Made by a program: the position numbers and the translations under genes. Of a DNA stretch of 64,000 nt, positions 16,941 through 25,510 are shown in pieces. Source of the stretch: Clostridium magnum DSM 2767 (GTDB taxonomy: Bacteria > Bacillota > Clostridia > Clostridiales > Clostridiaceae); NCBI RefSeq assembly GCF_001623875.1, contig NZ_LWAE01000002.1, positions 186,001 to 250,000 of the forward strand. Reading direction: 5' to 3'. The notes under the pieces were generated by a model. The model was given only the letters and a program-made list of their open reading frames with translations, was not told where the DNA came from and did not search any database. Within the stretch, counting starts at the first letter, position 1. The number at the start of each line of letters is the position of its first letter.

Positions 16941-17645
16941 TTACTTATATAAAAAAACTTTTAAGTTATCTTTGTTATCAAGGGTGGCGAGCAGAACGTT
17001 TTTTACCTCAGTTTGGTATAAGTTTTCTAAGTTGGAAACAACCCAGCCTTCATCCCTAGATGTTTGTTTTAGCTCCTTGAAATTAATTCTGCCTTCTTTA
17101 ATAATTATCCTTGGCAAATTAAAAGATTCTGTTTCTATTTGTAAGGTTGAAGGAGTAATTGGTTCATATTTTGGATGCAAAAAAACAGAAATGTTTCCAT
17201 CGGCTTCCCAAATTGCTAAGGAAACTTTTTCTACATCATCTATTTTTTGCTGGCGCAATTCTTCTATTAAAACATCAATGGATATTCTTGCTTTTTTTAA
17301 CCCTTTATAAAGAATTTCTCCATCCTGTACAATTGTAATTGGTGAACTATTAATAAGTCTTCTTAAAGATGGAAATTTAAGAATGCTGAATATACTACAA
17401 AGGTATAGAGCTACTAATACAATTGTTGATATGATGGACCCTTTTAAACCAAGATGTTCATCAGACAAAGGATGGGCAATAATATTTCCAATTACTAAAG
17501 CAATAACAAAATCAAGGAGTCTTAATTGGGAGATGGTACGCTGTCCTAAGAGTTTTGCAACAGTAAGCAAAAAGAAAAAAGCAATAATAGCGCGAAGAAT
17601 CCACTCAATGTTGGTAAGCGCTTCCTGACCCTGTAAGAAATTCAT
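16941..17645 (-). CDS. DUF421 (YetF-like) membrane protein
   Basis: 234 residues. Three membrane segments lie in the first 90 residues (ILRAIIAFFFLLTVAKLLGQ with the family GQRTISQLRLLDFVIALVIG). A cytoplasmic domain with SPITIVQDGEILYKGLKKAR and SIDVLIEELRQQKIDDVEKV follows. This is the YetF/DUF421 family of unknown function, common in spore-formers. AAAGGAGG precedes the ATG on the reverse strand. A second, more diverged member lies at 21912-22583. Confidence 0.88.
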   Translation of the reverse strand: MNFLQGQEALTNIEWILRAIIAFFFLLTVAKLLGQRTISQLRLLDFVIALVIGNIIAHPLSDEHLGLKGSIISTIVLVALYLCSIFSILKFPSLRRLINSSPITIVQDGEILYKGLKKARISIDVLIEELRQQKIDDVEKVSLAIWEADGNISVFLHPKYEPITPSTLQIETESFNLPRIIIKEGRINFKELKQTSRDEGWVVSNLENLYQTEVKNVLLATLDNKDNLKVFLYK

Positions 17646-17953
17646 ATAATATACCTCCTTTATTCCAAAGATTTAACACTTATGTTATTTTAACCAATAA
17701 ATAATAAAAAATTATTTTTTCTTAATTTATTAGGCTAGAAAAGGTATTTACAAATAATTAGCTGCATTAACCAATATACTGTATATATAATAAACTTTTT
17801 ATAAGGTTACAACTTCAGGTTGAAAAAAAGAAAATGTTGCAGTAAACATGTGTAGTAGTACAATAGAACCATCGTAAAAATTCATATTACGATAAAAGAA
17901 TAGACTGGAAATTTTAATTTAACTAGTTAATTTACGGATGGGAGTGTTGGTTA

Positions 17954-20071
17954 GTGTATCTATATTATGAGATAATTTTAGAGTTTTCTTTGCTACCGTT
18001 AACTAATAACTTTAAGTTAAGTGAGCACGTTAAGGGAATAGGAGATTGTGCCCATAAATTTAATTTAGAAAATGAAGACAACAGTGTATTTCCATATGAT
18101 ATTGATAATAATAAATTGAGTTGTTTTTTAAGGGTAAATAAGAATACTGACAATACAATAGTTGTAGAAAGTTTTAAGAAATTATTATGTGATAATAGAT
18201 TTGAGTGGTTTAGAGCAAATGAAAATATAGAACTGGAGAAAAGGGTAGAGACCCTTATGATTAGTAGAATAGAAAGAGAAGTTTGTGTATATATGTTAAA
18301 GGAGATCAGTGACATTAAGAGCCCTTTATTAAACGTTGAGGATTATGAGAAGTTTCTGAATTCGGAAAAAAGCTGCTGTAATGAAGAGGAAGATAGCAAA
18401 CTTAATCTCAATGGCGCTTTTTCAATCTTTAAAGATATTGTAGGCTTACAAGAGTTTAAAAATGAGATGAAAGCTATTGCCAGGTTTGCTGATTACAGCA
18501 GGAAAATAAAAAATGAGTTCAATACAAAAGTTATGTTTCCCTATCATTATGTGTTTACTATTGATGAAGGAATGGGCATAACCTCTATATTAAAGCTTAT
18601 GGCAGAATATCTTAATAAACTAGGCATTTTAAATTCATCTAGTGTTATAGAATACAAAAGACCTGCAGCCTCTGAGACAGGTGGAGAAAGTAAAATTGGA
18701 CATTTTAGGGCAGTTAAAGATTATGGAATAGTAGCAATTGATGTAACGGGATATCTTGATGATACAGAAGCCTATTTCAATAAACTTATGGACATACTAT
18801 GGGAGTTTAGAGGGAAAGTAATATTTGTATTTATAAATAGCTGCAGAGACGGATTAAAGTTAAACAGTCTTTTAGAAAAAATAAAAAGTAAAGTAAACTG
18901 TCATCACATTGATTTTAAGCCTTATACAGATGAAGAACTATTTAAAATTACAGACAAACTTCTGAATAATGATGGATTTCAGTTAGATGTACAGGCAAAG
19001 GAATATTTTCGAAGCATAATAGATACTGAAAAGGAAATGGGAAACTTTCAAAATATAAGGACTATCCAGAAGATAATTGATGAGGTCTGGGTAGAAAAAC
19101 TGTTCAGGCTGAATGAGATGAACTTAAATGGGACTTATGATATTTTAACCGTAGAAGATTTTAAGGCAGTAGAAGATGATACTAATGTAATAAAAAAGGA
19201 TATATGGGACGAGTTAAATGAAATTGTAGGACTTGATGAGGTAAAGAAAAGAATAAAAGAGATAGCAGCAAATACACGAATAAAAAAGAAATTAAGAGAG
19301 ATAGGAGTAGCAGAGGGAAATAATTGTTATCATATGTTTTTTTTAGGAAATCCAGGTACAGGAAAGACCACTGTAGCAAGAATACTTGGGAAAATATTTA
19401 GACAAATAGGCATACTTGAAAAAGGAGAGGTTCATGAGGTAAGTCGTGAAGGTCTCGTAGGAAAGTTTGTAGGACAGACTGCACCTAAGGTGAGGGAAAA
19501 GGTAAAAGAGGCTTTAGGATCGATTCTTTTTATAGATGAAGCCTATAGTATTTTTGGTGGAGAGGATAAAGTGGACTTTGGTCATGAGGCAGTATCAACC
19601 TTGGTAAAAGAAATGGAAGATAATCGAGATAAGTTTATAGTTATAATGGCTGGTTATCCTAAGGAAATGGAGACTTTTATGAATATGAATCCAGGACTTA
19701 AGGAAAGAGTTCCCTACAAAATTGAATTTCCAAATTACGATGCAAAAGATTTAACCGAAATATTTTTCAAGATTCTAGGAAAGGATTATATACTTGAGTC
19801 TGGTGTATACGAAAAGATATATGAGCTATTCTTAAAGATTTGCAGTAACGCTGGGAAAAACTTTTCAAATGGAAGAGTTTCTAGAAATATTGCGGAGAGA
19901 CTTAAGATTAAACATTCTATGAGAATATGTGAAGAGAATAGTTTCTCAAGGGAAGGTCTACTTAGCATAAAATTAAAGGATGTCAATGCTTTATATGAGG
20001 ATGTTGATATACTTGATAAAATTAACAATTCTAGGGGGGAAAATAAGATAATAGGATTTAGGGATAACTAA
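17954..20071 (+). CDS. Two-module AAA+ ATPase, SpoVK/CbbX-like
   Basis: 705 residues from GTG 17954 (GGGAG at about 17940). The second module is a full CbbX-type AAA+ domain (about 415-690): GLDEVKKRIKEIA, Walker A FLGNPGTGKTTVARILG (about 463), EVSREGLVGKFVGQTAPKV, Walker B ILFIDEAYSI (about 523), and VIMAGYPKEMETFMNMNPGL. An upstream module (about 150-370) has the same opening, IVGLQEFKNEMKAIARFADY, but where Walker A should be it reads TIDEGMGITS, so it should not hydrolyse ATP. SpoVK proteins act in sporulation; CbbX remodels Rubisco. Tandem dead-plus-live modules suggest an asymmetric hexamer or a scaffold. A cupin gene follows 76 bases later. Confidence 0.82.
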   Translation: MYLYYEIILEFSLLPLTNNFKLSEHVKGIGDCAHKFNLENEDNSVFPYDIDNNKLSCFLRVNKNTDNTIVVESFKKLLCDNRFEWFRANENIELEKRVETLMISRIEREVCVYMLKEISDIKSPLLNVEDYEKFLNSEKSCCNEEEDSKLNLNGAFSIFKDIVGLQEFKNEMKAIARFADYSRKIKNEFNTKVMFPYHYVFTIDEGMGITSILKLMAEYLNKLGILNSSSVIEYKRPAASETGGESKIGHFRAVKDYGIVAIDVTGYLDDTEAYFNKLMDILWEFRGKVIFVFINSCRDGLKLNSLLEKIKSKVNCHHIDFKPYTDEELFKITDKLLNNDGFQLDVQAKEYFRSIIDTEKEMGNFQNIRTIQKIIDEVWVEKLFRLNEMNLNGTYDILTVEDFKAVEDDTNVIKKDIWDELNEIVGLDEVKKRIKEIAANTRIKKKLREIGVAEGNNCYHMFFLGNPGTGKTTVARILGKIFRQIGILEKGEVHEVSREGLVGKFVGQTAPKVREKVKEALGSILFIDEAYSIFGGEDKVDFGHEAVSTLVKEMEDNRDKFIVIMAGYPKEMETFMNMNPGLKERVPYKIEFPNYDAKDLTEIFFKILGKDYILESGVYEKIYELFLKICSNAGKNFSNGRVSRNIAERLKIKHSMRICEENSFSREGLLSIKLKDVNALYEDVDILDKINNSRGENKIIGFRDN

Positions 20072-20147
20072 AATAAACTTATCCAAGCACGTTTTCAAAA
20101 TATAGCACATAATATAATTTGGTAACACTTTAAAGAGAAGGAATAGT

Positions 20148-20792
20148 ATGTATAATAATTATAGGATGTATTCATATCCTTATTGTGGTCAAATACCAAT
20201 GTGTAATTTAGACAGCATGTATAATACTTATCAATACCCTTGCTTCGCTAACACAACAATGTATGACCCGGCTTTTTCAAGATATTTTGCTGACGAGGAT
20301 ATTTCTTTGAAGGATGAACTAGATACTGTTTCAGAATTTGACTCTTTAGAATCCTTTGACGATGATCGTTTAGCTAGAATGAAGGATTATGGACCACAAC
20401 CCTTTGTAATTAATATTAATGAAGCTAGCAAGCAAAATAAAACTTTCCGTACCGCATTATGGACAGGAAAACATCTGCAAGTTACTTTGATGAGTATTAA
20501 TGTTGGCGATGACATAGGTTTAGAGATTCATCCCAATATTGATCAGTTTATACGTATTGAAGAAGGCCAAGGAATTGTTAGAATGGGAAAAAGTAAAGGT
20601 ACATTAGATTTTCAAGCAAGAGTTTATGATGATTCTGCAATCATGATACCTGCTGGCACGTGGCACAATGTTATAAATACAGGGAATAAACCACTTAAGG
20701 TATATGCTATCTATGCACCGCCTCAACACCCACATGGTACAGTTCATGTAACTAAAGAGGATGCAGAAGCTAATGAAAAGAATCATCACTAA
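20148..20792 (+). CDS. Cupin-domain protein with Tyr-rich N-terminus
   Basis: 214 residues. The first ~50 are rich in Tyr, Met, Cys and Pro (MYNNYRMYSYPYCGQIPMCN). A single cupin barrel spans about residues 90-195: LEIHPNIDQFIRIEEGQG and IMIPAGTWHNVINTGNKPLK carry the usual His and Glu metal ligands. Related proteins in spore-formers have a Tyr/Pro-rich leader and may be spore-coat or surface components; that is inference. It follows the AAA+ gene and ends before a good terminator. Confidence 0.8.
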   Translation: MYNNYRMYSYPYCGQIPMCNLDSMYNTYQYPCFANTTMYDPAFSRYFADEDISLKDELDTVSEFDSLESFDDDRLARMKDYGPQPFVININEASKQNKTFRTALWTGKHLQVTLMSINVGDDIGLEIHPNIDQFIRIEEGQGIVRMGKSKGTLDFQARVYDDSAIMIPAGTWHNVINTGNKPLKVYAIYAPPQHPHGTVHVTKEDAEANEKNHH

Positions 20793-20827
20793 TTAAGACC
20801 AATTTTTATCCTGTCAAATATAATTAT

Positions 20828-20882
20828 AATACCACCCTATTAATTTTATGATAATAGCAGTAATTAATAGGGTGGTATTTAT
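20828..20882 (+). terminator. Terminator after the cupin gene
   Basis: An 18-bp stem, AATACCACCCTATTAATT (20828-20845) against AATTAATAGGGTGGTATT (20862-20879). Confidence 0.7.
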
Positions 20883-21001
20883 GTTTCTAATTTCATTAAT
20901 ACAGCTAAAGATGAAGCTTGTAACTATCAGTAAGGCAAAAAAATAATAACATAATCTTAGAGTTCATATATTTTATGTATGAGAATAATAAGGAGGTTGC
21001 T

Positions 21002-21316
21002 ATGTCTATTTATTACGATATCAAAACTATTAGAGAACTTCTAGGAGATCAGCGTTCAAGTCAGCAAAAGGAGTTTACGTTAGAAGAACTGTCTCAAAAT
21101 GATGGAAGCGGGGGTAAACCTGCTTATGTGGCTGTAGGAGGCATAGTATATGATGTAAGCATTCAAGCAGCTTGGGGTGGAGGAACTCACTTTGGGCTAA
21201 CTGCTGGCAAAGACTTAACGGAGCAGTTTACGTCATGTCATAGGACAGCGCAAATATTAAATAATCTACCTAAAGTTGGAGTATTGAAAACTGCGAGGTG
21301 GAAAGGCCTTGAATAG
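21002..21316 (+). CDS. Cytochrome b5-like heme/steroid-binding domain protein
   Basis: 104 residues. The cytochrome b5-like core is visible: KEFTLEELSQNDGSGGKPAY, VAVGGIVYDVS, and GGTHFGLTAGKDLTEQFTSCH. AAGGAGG precedes ATG 21002; a frame from 20975 lacks a ribosome site. In clostridia such proteins can precede [NiFe]-hydrogenase genes, and here the next frame (21309) begins like a hydrogenase small subunit and overlaps this stop codon. It may have been an electron carrier for that enzyme. The canonical paired His ligands of true cytochromes b5 are not both obvious, so heme binding is uncertain. Confidence 0.8.
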   Translation: MSIYYDIKTIRELLGDQRSSQQKEFTLEELSQNDGSGGKPAYVAVGGIVYDVSIQAAWGGGTHFGLTAGKDLTEQFTSCHRTAQILNNLPKVGVLKTARWKGLE

Positions 21317-21500
21317 AAAAGAGTTTTGTCCAGTAGTACAGAAAAAAGAGACTACTGCAAGTAACTTAACTAACATGGTATTAGATGAATTAAGAAATAG
21401 AGAAGTTAAAAAGCTAAATGCCATATGGGTTGAAGCGACTGGATGTTCGGGAAACAGAATATCACTTCTTAATGCAAAAGACCCAGATATGGTTTATTAA
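21309..21500 (+). pseudogene. [NiFe]-hydrogenase small subunit, N-terminal stump
   Basis: The frame opens at TTG 21309, overlapping the stop of the cytochrome b5-like gene, which is a natural operon overlap. After a short leader it reads KLNAIWVEATGCSGNRISLL, then NAKDPDMVY and stop. Small subunits of [NiFe] hydrogenases share exactly this opening (IW-E-x-x-G-C-S/A-G-N), where the Cys binds the proximal cluster. A full subunit has 260-370 residues; only 63 remain. No large subunit or maturation gene follows, so the operon has been deleted. Confidence 0.65.
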
Positions 21501-21540
21501 ATGAAGATTATAAAACTTCATAATACTTATAACTCAATAA

Positions 21541-21580
21541 AAAGGCTTTAGCATTAAATATAATGTTAGAGCCTTTTTAT
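21541..21580 (+). terminator. Terminator after the hydrogenase stump
   Basis: AAAGGCTTTAGCATTA pairs with TAATGTTAGAGCCTTT (two G-U or mismatch positions), ending in a T-run. Confidence 0.65.
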
Positions 21581-21664
21581 ATAAAGTCTAATTTTCATAG
21601 AAATTTACAATATTATTTTACGTAAACGAGTCTAATTATCTCCCCATATTTTATGTAAATAGGT

Positions 21665-21868
21665 GTGGTATCTGGAAATGCTTTACCGTTAATAGTAAAA
21701 AAATTGGATTTCTATCAAACTTGTTTGGTTTATACAGTCCAGGACAAACCTTCTCTAATTTTGGTTGAGGTATTTGCCACTGATGAAAGAGCAAAATGTA
21801 ATCTTTATATTGAAAGAACTAGAAAGCTGAGAGATTATATAGAACATAGCTCATTTGCACTTCATTGA
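21665..21868 (+). CDS. Unrecognised small ORF, 67 residues
   Basis: The composition looks protein-like (LVYTVQDKPSLILVEVFATD, ERTRKLRDYIEHSSFA), but no ribosome-binding site is seen before the GTG and no family is recognised. The stop lies in a 17-bp inverted repeat (21852-21868 / 21876-21892, CATTTGCACTTCATTGA). It could be the tail of a decayed gene. Confidence 0.2.
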   Translation: MVSGNALPLIVKKLDFYQTCLVYTVQDKPSLILVEVFATDERAKCNLYIERTRKLRDYIEHSSFALH

Positions 21869-21892
21869 GAGATATTCAATGAAGTGCAAATG
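21852..21892. repeat. Perfect 17-bp inverted repeat, possible terminator
   Basis: CATTTGCACTTCATTGA (21852-21868) is the exact reverse complement of 21876-21892, with a 7-base loop. It lies just beyond the end of the convergent DUF421 gene. There is no strong T-run. Confidence 0.5.
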
Positions 21893-21911
21893 AACTATAT
21901 AGTAATATAAA

Positions 21912-22583
21912 CTACTTTTTAAAAATAATTATTTTCCAAGAAGAATCTAACTCTGCTAAGGCAACTTGATTTTCATAATTTTGAATTCCTTGTTTTTTGA
22001 GTTGTGACAGAAGCCAAGACTTGTTTTTACTGATATGTTTTAAGTTGCTTTCGATAATCCTTCCATCCAATATTAATGGTAGAGTAAGTGGCTTGTTTGT
22101 AGAGTTAATGTTCAAATCCTTTAGCGTAACAGGCTTATTTTCACTCTTTGGGAAAACAGATATATTTCCTTGTGGCTCGAAGACTGCTGTTTGAATATCT
22201 GACATCTTATCATAGCCTTGCTGTCTCAAAAGACCCTGAAGTTGATTTAATGTAAGGCTCAGGCTTTTTAACGCTTTCATATTGATCTGTCCATTCTCAA
22301 TTAGTATAGTAGCTGTGTGTTCAAAAATTGGTGTAAACTTATTTATTAGTGCTAGACGTGCGACAACAAGCATAAGTACTACTAATAATCCAGTGCCATA
22401 AACAGATTTTATTACTACCTTATCTACTAAAGGTTCTGCAGCTACATTTGCAAGAACCATCAGACCTGCCATTTCATAGGCTGTCATTTCAGCTATAGCT
22501 TTTTTGGTTAATATCCTCGTGGAGAGGTATGTAAAAAAATAAACTAAAAATACTCTTGCAGAGTAAGTAAATAATGTATACAT
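21912..22583 (-). CDS. DUF421 (YetF-like) membrane protein, second copy
   Basis: 223 residues with three N-terminal membrane segments (FLVYFFTYLSTRILTKKAIA, TAYEMAGLMVLANVAAEPLV, VYGTGLLVVLMLVVARLAL). The DUF421 cytoplasmic domain follows (HTATILIENGQINMKALKSL, VFEPQGNISVFPKSENKP). It is only distantly similar to the copy at 16941. It lies 32 bases after a DUF4363 gene on the same strand, a pairing often seen in clostridia and bacilli. Function unknown. Confidence 0.85.
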   Translation of the reverse strand: MYTLFTYSARVFLVYFFTYLSTRILTKKAIAEMTAYEMAGLMVLANVAAEPLVDKVVIKSVYGTGLLVVLMLVVARLALINKFTPIFEHTATILIENGQINMKALKSLSLTLNQLQGLLRQQGYDKMSDIQTAVFEPQGNISVFPKSENKPVTLKDLNINSTNKPLTLPLILDGRIIESNLKHISKNKSWLLSQLKKQGIQNYENQVALAELDSSWKIIIFKK

Positions 22584-22615
22584 AGTATCCTCCTATCTTT
22601 AAATTTCTATTGGAG

Positions 22616-22987
22616 TTAAGGACCTGAGAAAGGCTTTATAACTAAATTTAAAGATTCTTTTAGTGCTCCTATATATTCTAAAGCACTTTCTTGATTATAT
22701 TTTACAGTTGTCTCTAACTGACCTATTGTATGCTCAAAGGTTGTAAGTGCTTCTGTTGAATTATTCATCTGAATAAGAAATCGTTTTTTACTAAATGTAT
22801 TTTTAAACTGAAAAGTGTACTTATTAGCTTCTTTCCAGTCTTCATTTTTGATATTTTCTTCAATTTTATTTAATTGATAACTCATAATATTGAGTGGTAA
22901 AATATTATGAAACATAATCCATAAGCTTGCGAATGCTAGTATCCAAGCAGCCATTAGTTTATATCTTATGTCAATCTTATCAAACAC
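22616..22987 (-). CDS. DUF4363 family small membrane-anchored protein
   Basis: 123 residues. One N-terminal membrane segment (KLMAAWILAFASLWIMFHNI) is followed by a helical domain outside it (ENIKNEDWKEANKYTFQFKN, KRFLIQMNNSTEALTTFEHT). This is the DUF4363 pattern, and the downstream DUF421 partner supports it. Probably the first gene of a two-gene operon. Function unknown. Confidence 0.75.
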   Translation of the reverse strand: MFDKIDIRYKLMAAWILAFASLWIMFHNILPLNIMSYQLNKIEENIKNEDWKEANKYTFQFKNTFSKKRFLIQMNNSTEALTTFEHTIGQLETTVKYNQESALEYIGALKESLNLVIKPFSGP

Positions 22988-23220
22988 TAATTTTTCACCC
23001 CCAGTATGTGATATCTAGCTTAAAATAAATACATAAAATATTATTTTCATTATGTTAGTATTACTAGAAATGCAATTTATTATTCTATAGTGAATAGATA
23101 TAAAAAGCAATGTTAACACTATTATTTTTCATATTAATTGTACCTAGTGGAATTCTTTAAAAACATAAGTTAAAGACGGTTGATAACTTAACTAAGGCTG
23201 TTCAGCTAGTTATTTAAAAA

Positions 23221-23291
23221 TAAAAAAGGGCAAAAAGAAATATATACATCATTACTAAACATCTATCTTAGTTATAATGTATATATTTCTT
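23221..23291 (-). terminator. Terminator after dapB
   Basis: AAGAAATATATACAT (23235-23249) pairs with 23277-23291. On the reverse strand the stem is followed by a T-rich run. The rest of 22988-23369 shows nothing coding. Confidence 0.6.
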
Positions 23292-23369
23292 ACTAAAACT
23301 AACAAAGTACCATATGAATTTTACAATTTTATATTTTTTAATTAAGATAAACAAAATAATGAGAAGTTT

Positions 23370-24185
23370 TTAACCTAGAGCACTATCCAAATTATTAATG
23401 TACCCATATAGTATTTTTTTAAGGTCTAATATATCCTTCATCTCGTAATATCCAGATTTTTTATAAATATAGTTTACGGCACTAATAGCACCTAGTGCAA
23501 AAGCTTTTCTTGAAAAAGATTCATGGCTTATCTCTATTTTATCGTCTTCACCAATTATTAAAACTTCATGCTTTCCTACTACGCCACCAGCACGTACTGC
23601 ATGAATAGGTATATCTTTATTGTATACTCCAGCTGTTCCAAGTCCATTTTCTATTTCATAGGACAGCTTTAATGCAGTACCTGAAGGTGCATCCTTTTTA
23701 TTTTTGTGGTGGATTTCTGTGATTTGAAAATCGTAGTTGCTTAATATATTGGCTGCAATATTACTTAAAAGCATCACCACGTTGACACCTAAGGTAATAT
23801 TTGGTGCATATACTATTCCATTGTTAAACTTATGAGCTATATTTTGAAGCTTATCAATATCTTCTGTAGTAAAACCTGTTGTACCTATAACCAAGTTAAC
23901 TTTCATTTTCGATAGTATTTTAGCATTTTCTAAAGTTGCCTTGGGACTGGAGAAGTCTATAACTACATCTGGCTTGGTTTTAAAGATAACATATTCTAAT
24001 TCGTCAGAGGTGCTTATCTTTACATCTGCTTTATAGTTTCTTAGAAGTTCACCTAAATCCATTCCTTTTTTTGTACTATTTGGACTGCATATAGCTGCAA
24101 CAATTTTCATATTATCCTGTTCTAAAATTCCCTTTGCGATATGTTGCCCTGTTTTGCCTAAACCTATTAAACCTACTTTAATCAT
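23370..24185 (-). CDS. dapB: 4-hydroxy-tetrahydrodipicolinate reductase
   Basis: DapB makes tetrahydrodipicolinate, the branch point to diaminopimelate (cell wall), lysine and, through dipicolinate, spore cores. 271 residues. The nucleotide-binding loop reads GLIGLGKTGQHIAKGIL, a variant of the usual GxxGxxG. The catalytic and substrate region is canonical: ITEIHHKNKKDAPSGTALKL (about 155-175), with HH and DAPSGT. The start at 24185 is set by GGAGG 8 bases upstream. It stands alone, not in a dap operon, directly behind a c-di-AMP riboswitch (24206-24312), so its synthesis should fall when c-di-AMP is high. Confidence 0.92.
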   Translation of the reverse strand: MIKVGLIGLGKTGQHIAKGILEQDNMKIVAAICSPNSTKKGMDLGELLRNYKADVKISTSDELEYVIFKTKPDVVIDFSSPKATLENAKILSKMKVNLVIGTTGFTTEDIDKLQNIAHKFNNGIVYAPNITLGVNVVMLLSNIAANILSNYDFQITEIHHKNKKDAPSGTALKLSYEIENGLGTAGVYNKDIPIHAVRAGGVVGKHEVLIIGEDDKIEISHESFSRKAFALGAISAVNYIYKKSGYYEMKDILDLKKILYGYINNLDSALG

Positions 24186-24205
24186 AATAAATACCTCCAT
24201 TTTAA

Positions 24206-24312
24206 CGCTTACGAGGTTAGCTGACGGATTCGGACAGAAGGTCTATCCCTACTCAATATTAATTGAGATTCACCCCTAGGAAACGGTTCCCCCGCTCTTT
24301 TAGATTCAGCGT
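24206..24312 (-). promoter_or_regulatory. Cyclic-di-AMP riboswitch (ydaO-yuaA type) before dapB
   Basis: Read on the reverse strand, the leader has the ydaO landmarks in order: ACGCTGAATCT, GAGCGGGGGAACC, GGGGTGAATCTC, TAGGGATAGACCTTCTGTCC, GAATCCGTCAGCTAACCTCG and the closing TAAGCGT, which pairs with the opening ACGCT (P1). ydaO RNAs bind c-di-AMP and normally switch genes off. The aptamer ends only about 10 bases before the dapB ribosome site with no terminator between, so control may be at translation or by an overlapping structure. Confidence 0.92.
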
Positions 24313-24333
24313 CTATTAAATATTAACAACTTG

Positions 24334-24362
24334 ATTATATATTTAAAGTTGTTTGTTGTCAA
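24334..24362 (-). promoter_or_regulatory. Promoter of the riboswitch-dapB transcript
   Basis: On the reverse strand TTGACA (24362-24357), 17 bases, TATAAT (24339-24334): a consensus promoter. It starts transcription just before the riboswitch. The divergent stretch 24363-24732 holds no gene. Confidence 0.8.
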
Positions 24363-24697
24363 TATTAAGTAATTTTTAAAATTCCGATATTTGATCTTAG
24401 TTTACAATTTGTACAAATTTTTAATTTTTTATATCTGTTTGTAAATCAGTATCTAATAAAGGTTTTTGTTACAAATTTTGAGAAATTGTTAAATTATTAT
24501 TTACATAATCTTAATATTGTCCTATACTATTTATGGATTTAGTAAAGTAATATATTGCATTTAGCCTTAGTTTCTGTAAAAGGCTATCTTGTTTGACTGT
24601 TATGATGAAACTGCAGAATAGTTTAACTAACTCATATAATCATAAGCAATCATGTATTTAAATATTTAGAACGAAAACATTCGAAAAGGGGGAATTG

Positions 24698-24722
24698 CTT
24701 TAAGATAAAATATGTCTTAAAG
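24698..24722. promoter_or_regulatory. Inverted repeat just before the GntR-RCK gene
   Basis: CTTTAAGA (24698-24705) and TCTTAAAG (24715-24722) mirror each other 10 bases before the ATG. This may be an autoregulatory site, or a hairpin affecting translation, since no clear ribosome-binding site precedes this gene. Confidence 0.35.
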
Positions 24723-24732
24723 TAAATTAAAA

Positions 24733-25368
24733 ATGTCAGAAAAATATGTTATAAAACCTGTGTATCAAAAAATAGCAATAGACATAGCTAATAGAATAGT
24801 ATCAGGAGACTTCTCCATAGGTGAGAGGCTTCATGGCAGATCATCTCTTGCAAGTCACTATAATGTTTCGCCTGAAACGATTAGAAGAGCAATGACACTT
24901 TTGAATGATATGGATATCGTAGAAGTAACAAAAGGCAGTGGAATTCTAATCAAATCTGTAGATAACTGCTTGAAGTTTATAGATAAATTTAAAGATATAG
25001 GTTCTATGAACTCTTTCAAAAAAGAGATTTTAGAGCTGCAAGATGAAAAAAATGCGTTAGAAAGAAAAATCGATGGAATAATTAATGAACTTATAGACTA
25101 TTCTAATAGATTTACTAGTACTAATCCTTTTGTGCCCTTTGAGTTTGAAATACAAAAAGGACTTGATATTATTGGAAAAACTATATCGGAAACTAAGTTT
25201 TGGCAAAACACAAGTGCCACTATAATAGGCATAAGAAGGAGAGGAAGCTTGATACTTTCTCCGGGTCCTTATGCTATATTCGAAGAAGGAGATATATTTA
25301 TAGCAATAGGTGACGAAGAAAGCTATTATAGAATAAAAAAGTTCCTTTATGAAGAAAGTCATATATAA
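24733..25368 (+). CDS. GntR regulator with RCK_C (TrkA-C) domain, BusR-like
   Basis: 211 residues. The winged helix (about 8-75) shows IANRIVSGDFSIGERLHGRS and YNVSPETIRRAMTLLNDMDI. A coiled linker (about 90-125) follows, then an RCK_C domain (about 135-208: SATIIGIRRRGSLILSPGPY, FEEGDIFIAIGDEESYYRIK). This architecture is that of BusR, a c-di-AMP-dependent repressor of betaine uptake in lactic bacteria. The next genes encode an OpuC-type osmolyte importer, as in the busR-busAB locus. c-di-AMP binding by this protein is inferred from architecture. No good ribosome-binding site is seen. Confidence 0.85.
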   Translation: MSEKYVIKPVYQKIAIDIANRIVSGDFSIGERLHGRSSLASHYNVSPETIRRAMTLLNDMDIVEVTKGSGILIKSVDNCLKFIDKFKDIGSMNSFKKEILELQDEKNALERKIDGIINELIDYSNRFTSTNPFVPFEFEIQKGLDIIGKTISETKFWQNTSATIIGIRRRGSLILSPGPYAIFEEGDIFIAIGDEESYYRIKKFLYEESHI

Positions 25369-25388
25369 ATTCTATTTAAAGTGTATAA

Positions 25389-25436
25389 AGCAGGTTATGG
25401 TAGTTTTACATCACCATAATCTGTTTTTCTTTATTT
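25389..25436 (+). terminator. Terminator after the BusR-like gene
   Basis: CAGGTTATGGT (25391-25401) pairs with ACCATAATCTG (25413-25423), followed by a long T-rich run. Confidence 0.8.
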
Positions 25437-25510
25437 TTAAGAATAGGCAGCTTTAGTTAAGAGCGTATTTTTCTTAAAAAGTGTTAGTTTTAGAGATTCT
25501 ATTTTTCTTA

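Noticed and set aside
21665..21868. A confident small gene
   Set aside because: No ribosome-binding site and no family recognised; listed only at low confidence.
23370..24185. DapB as a different dehydrogenase because of its unusual nucleotide loop
   Set aside because: The EIHHKNKKDAPSGTA motif is diagnostic for DapB despite the GLGKTG loop.
24203..24320. Lysine (L-box) riboswitch before dapB
   Set aside because: The gene context suggests lysine, but the sequence landmarks (GAATCCGTCAGCTAACCTCG, GGGGTGAATC, closing AAGCGT) are those of the ydaO c-di-AMP class.
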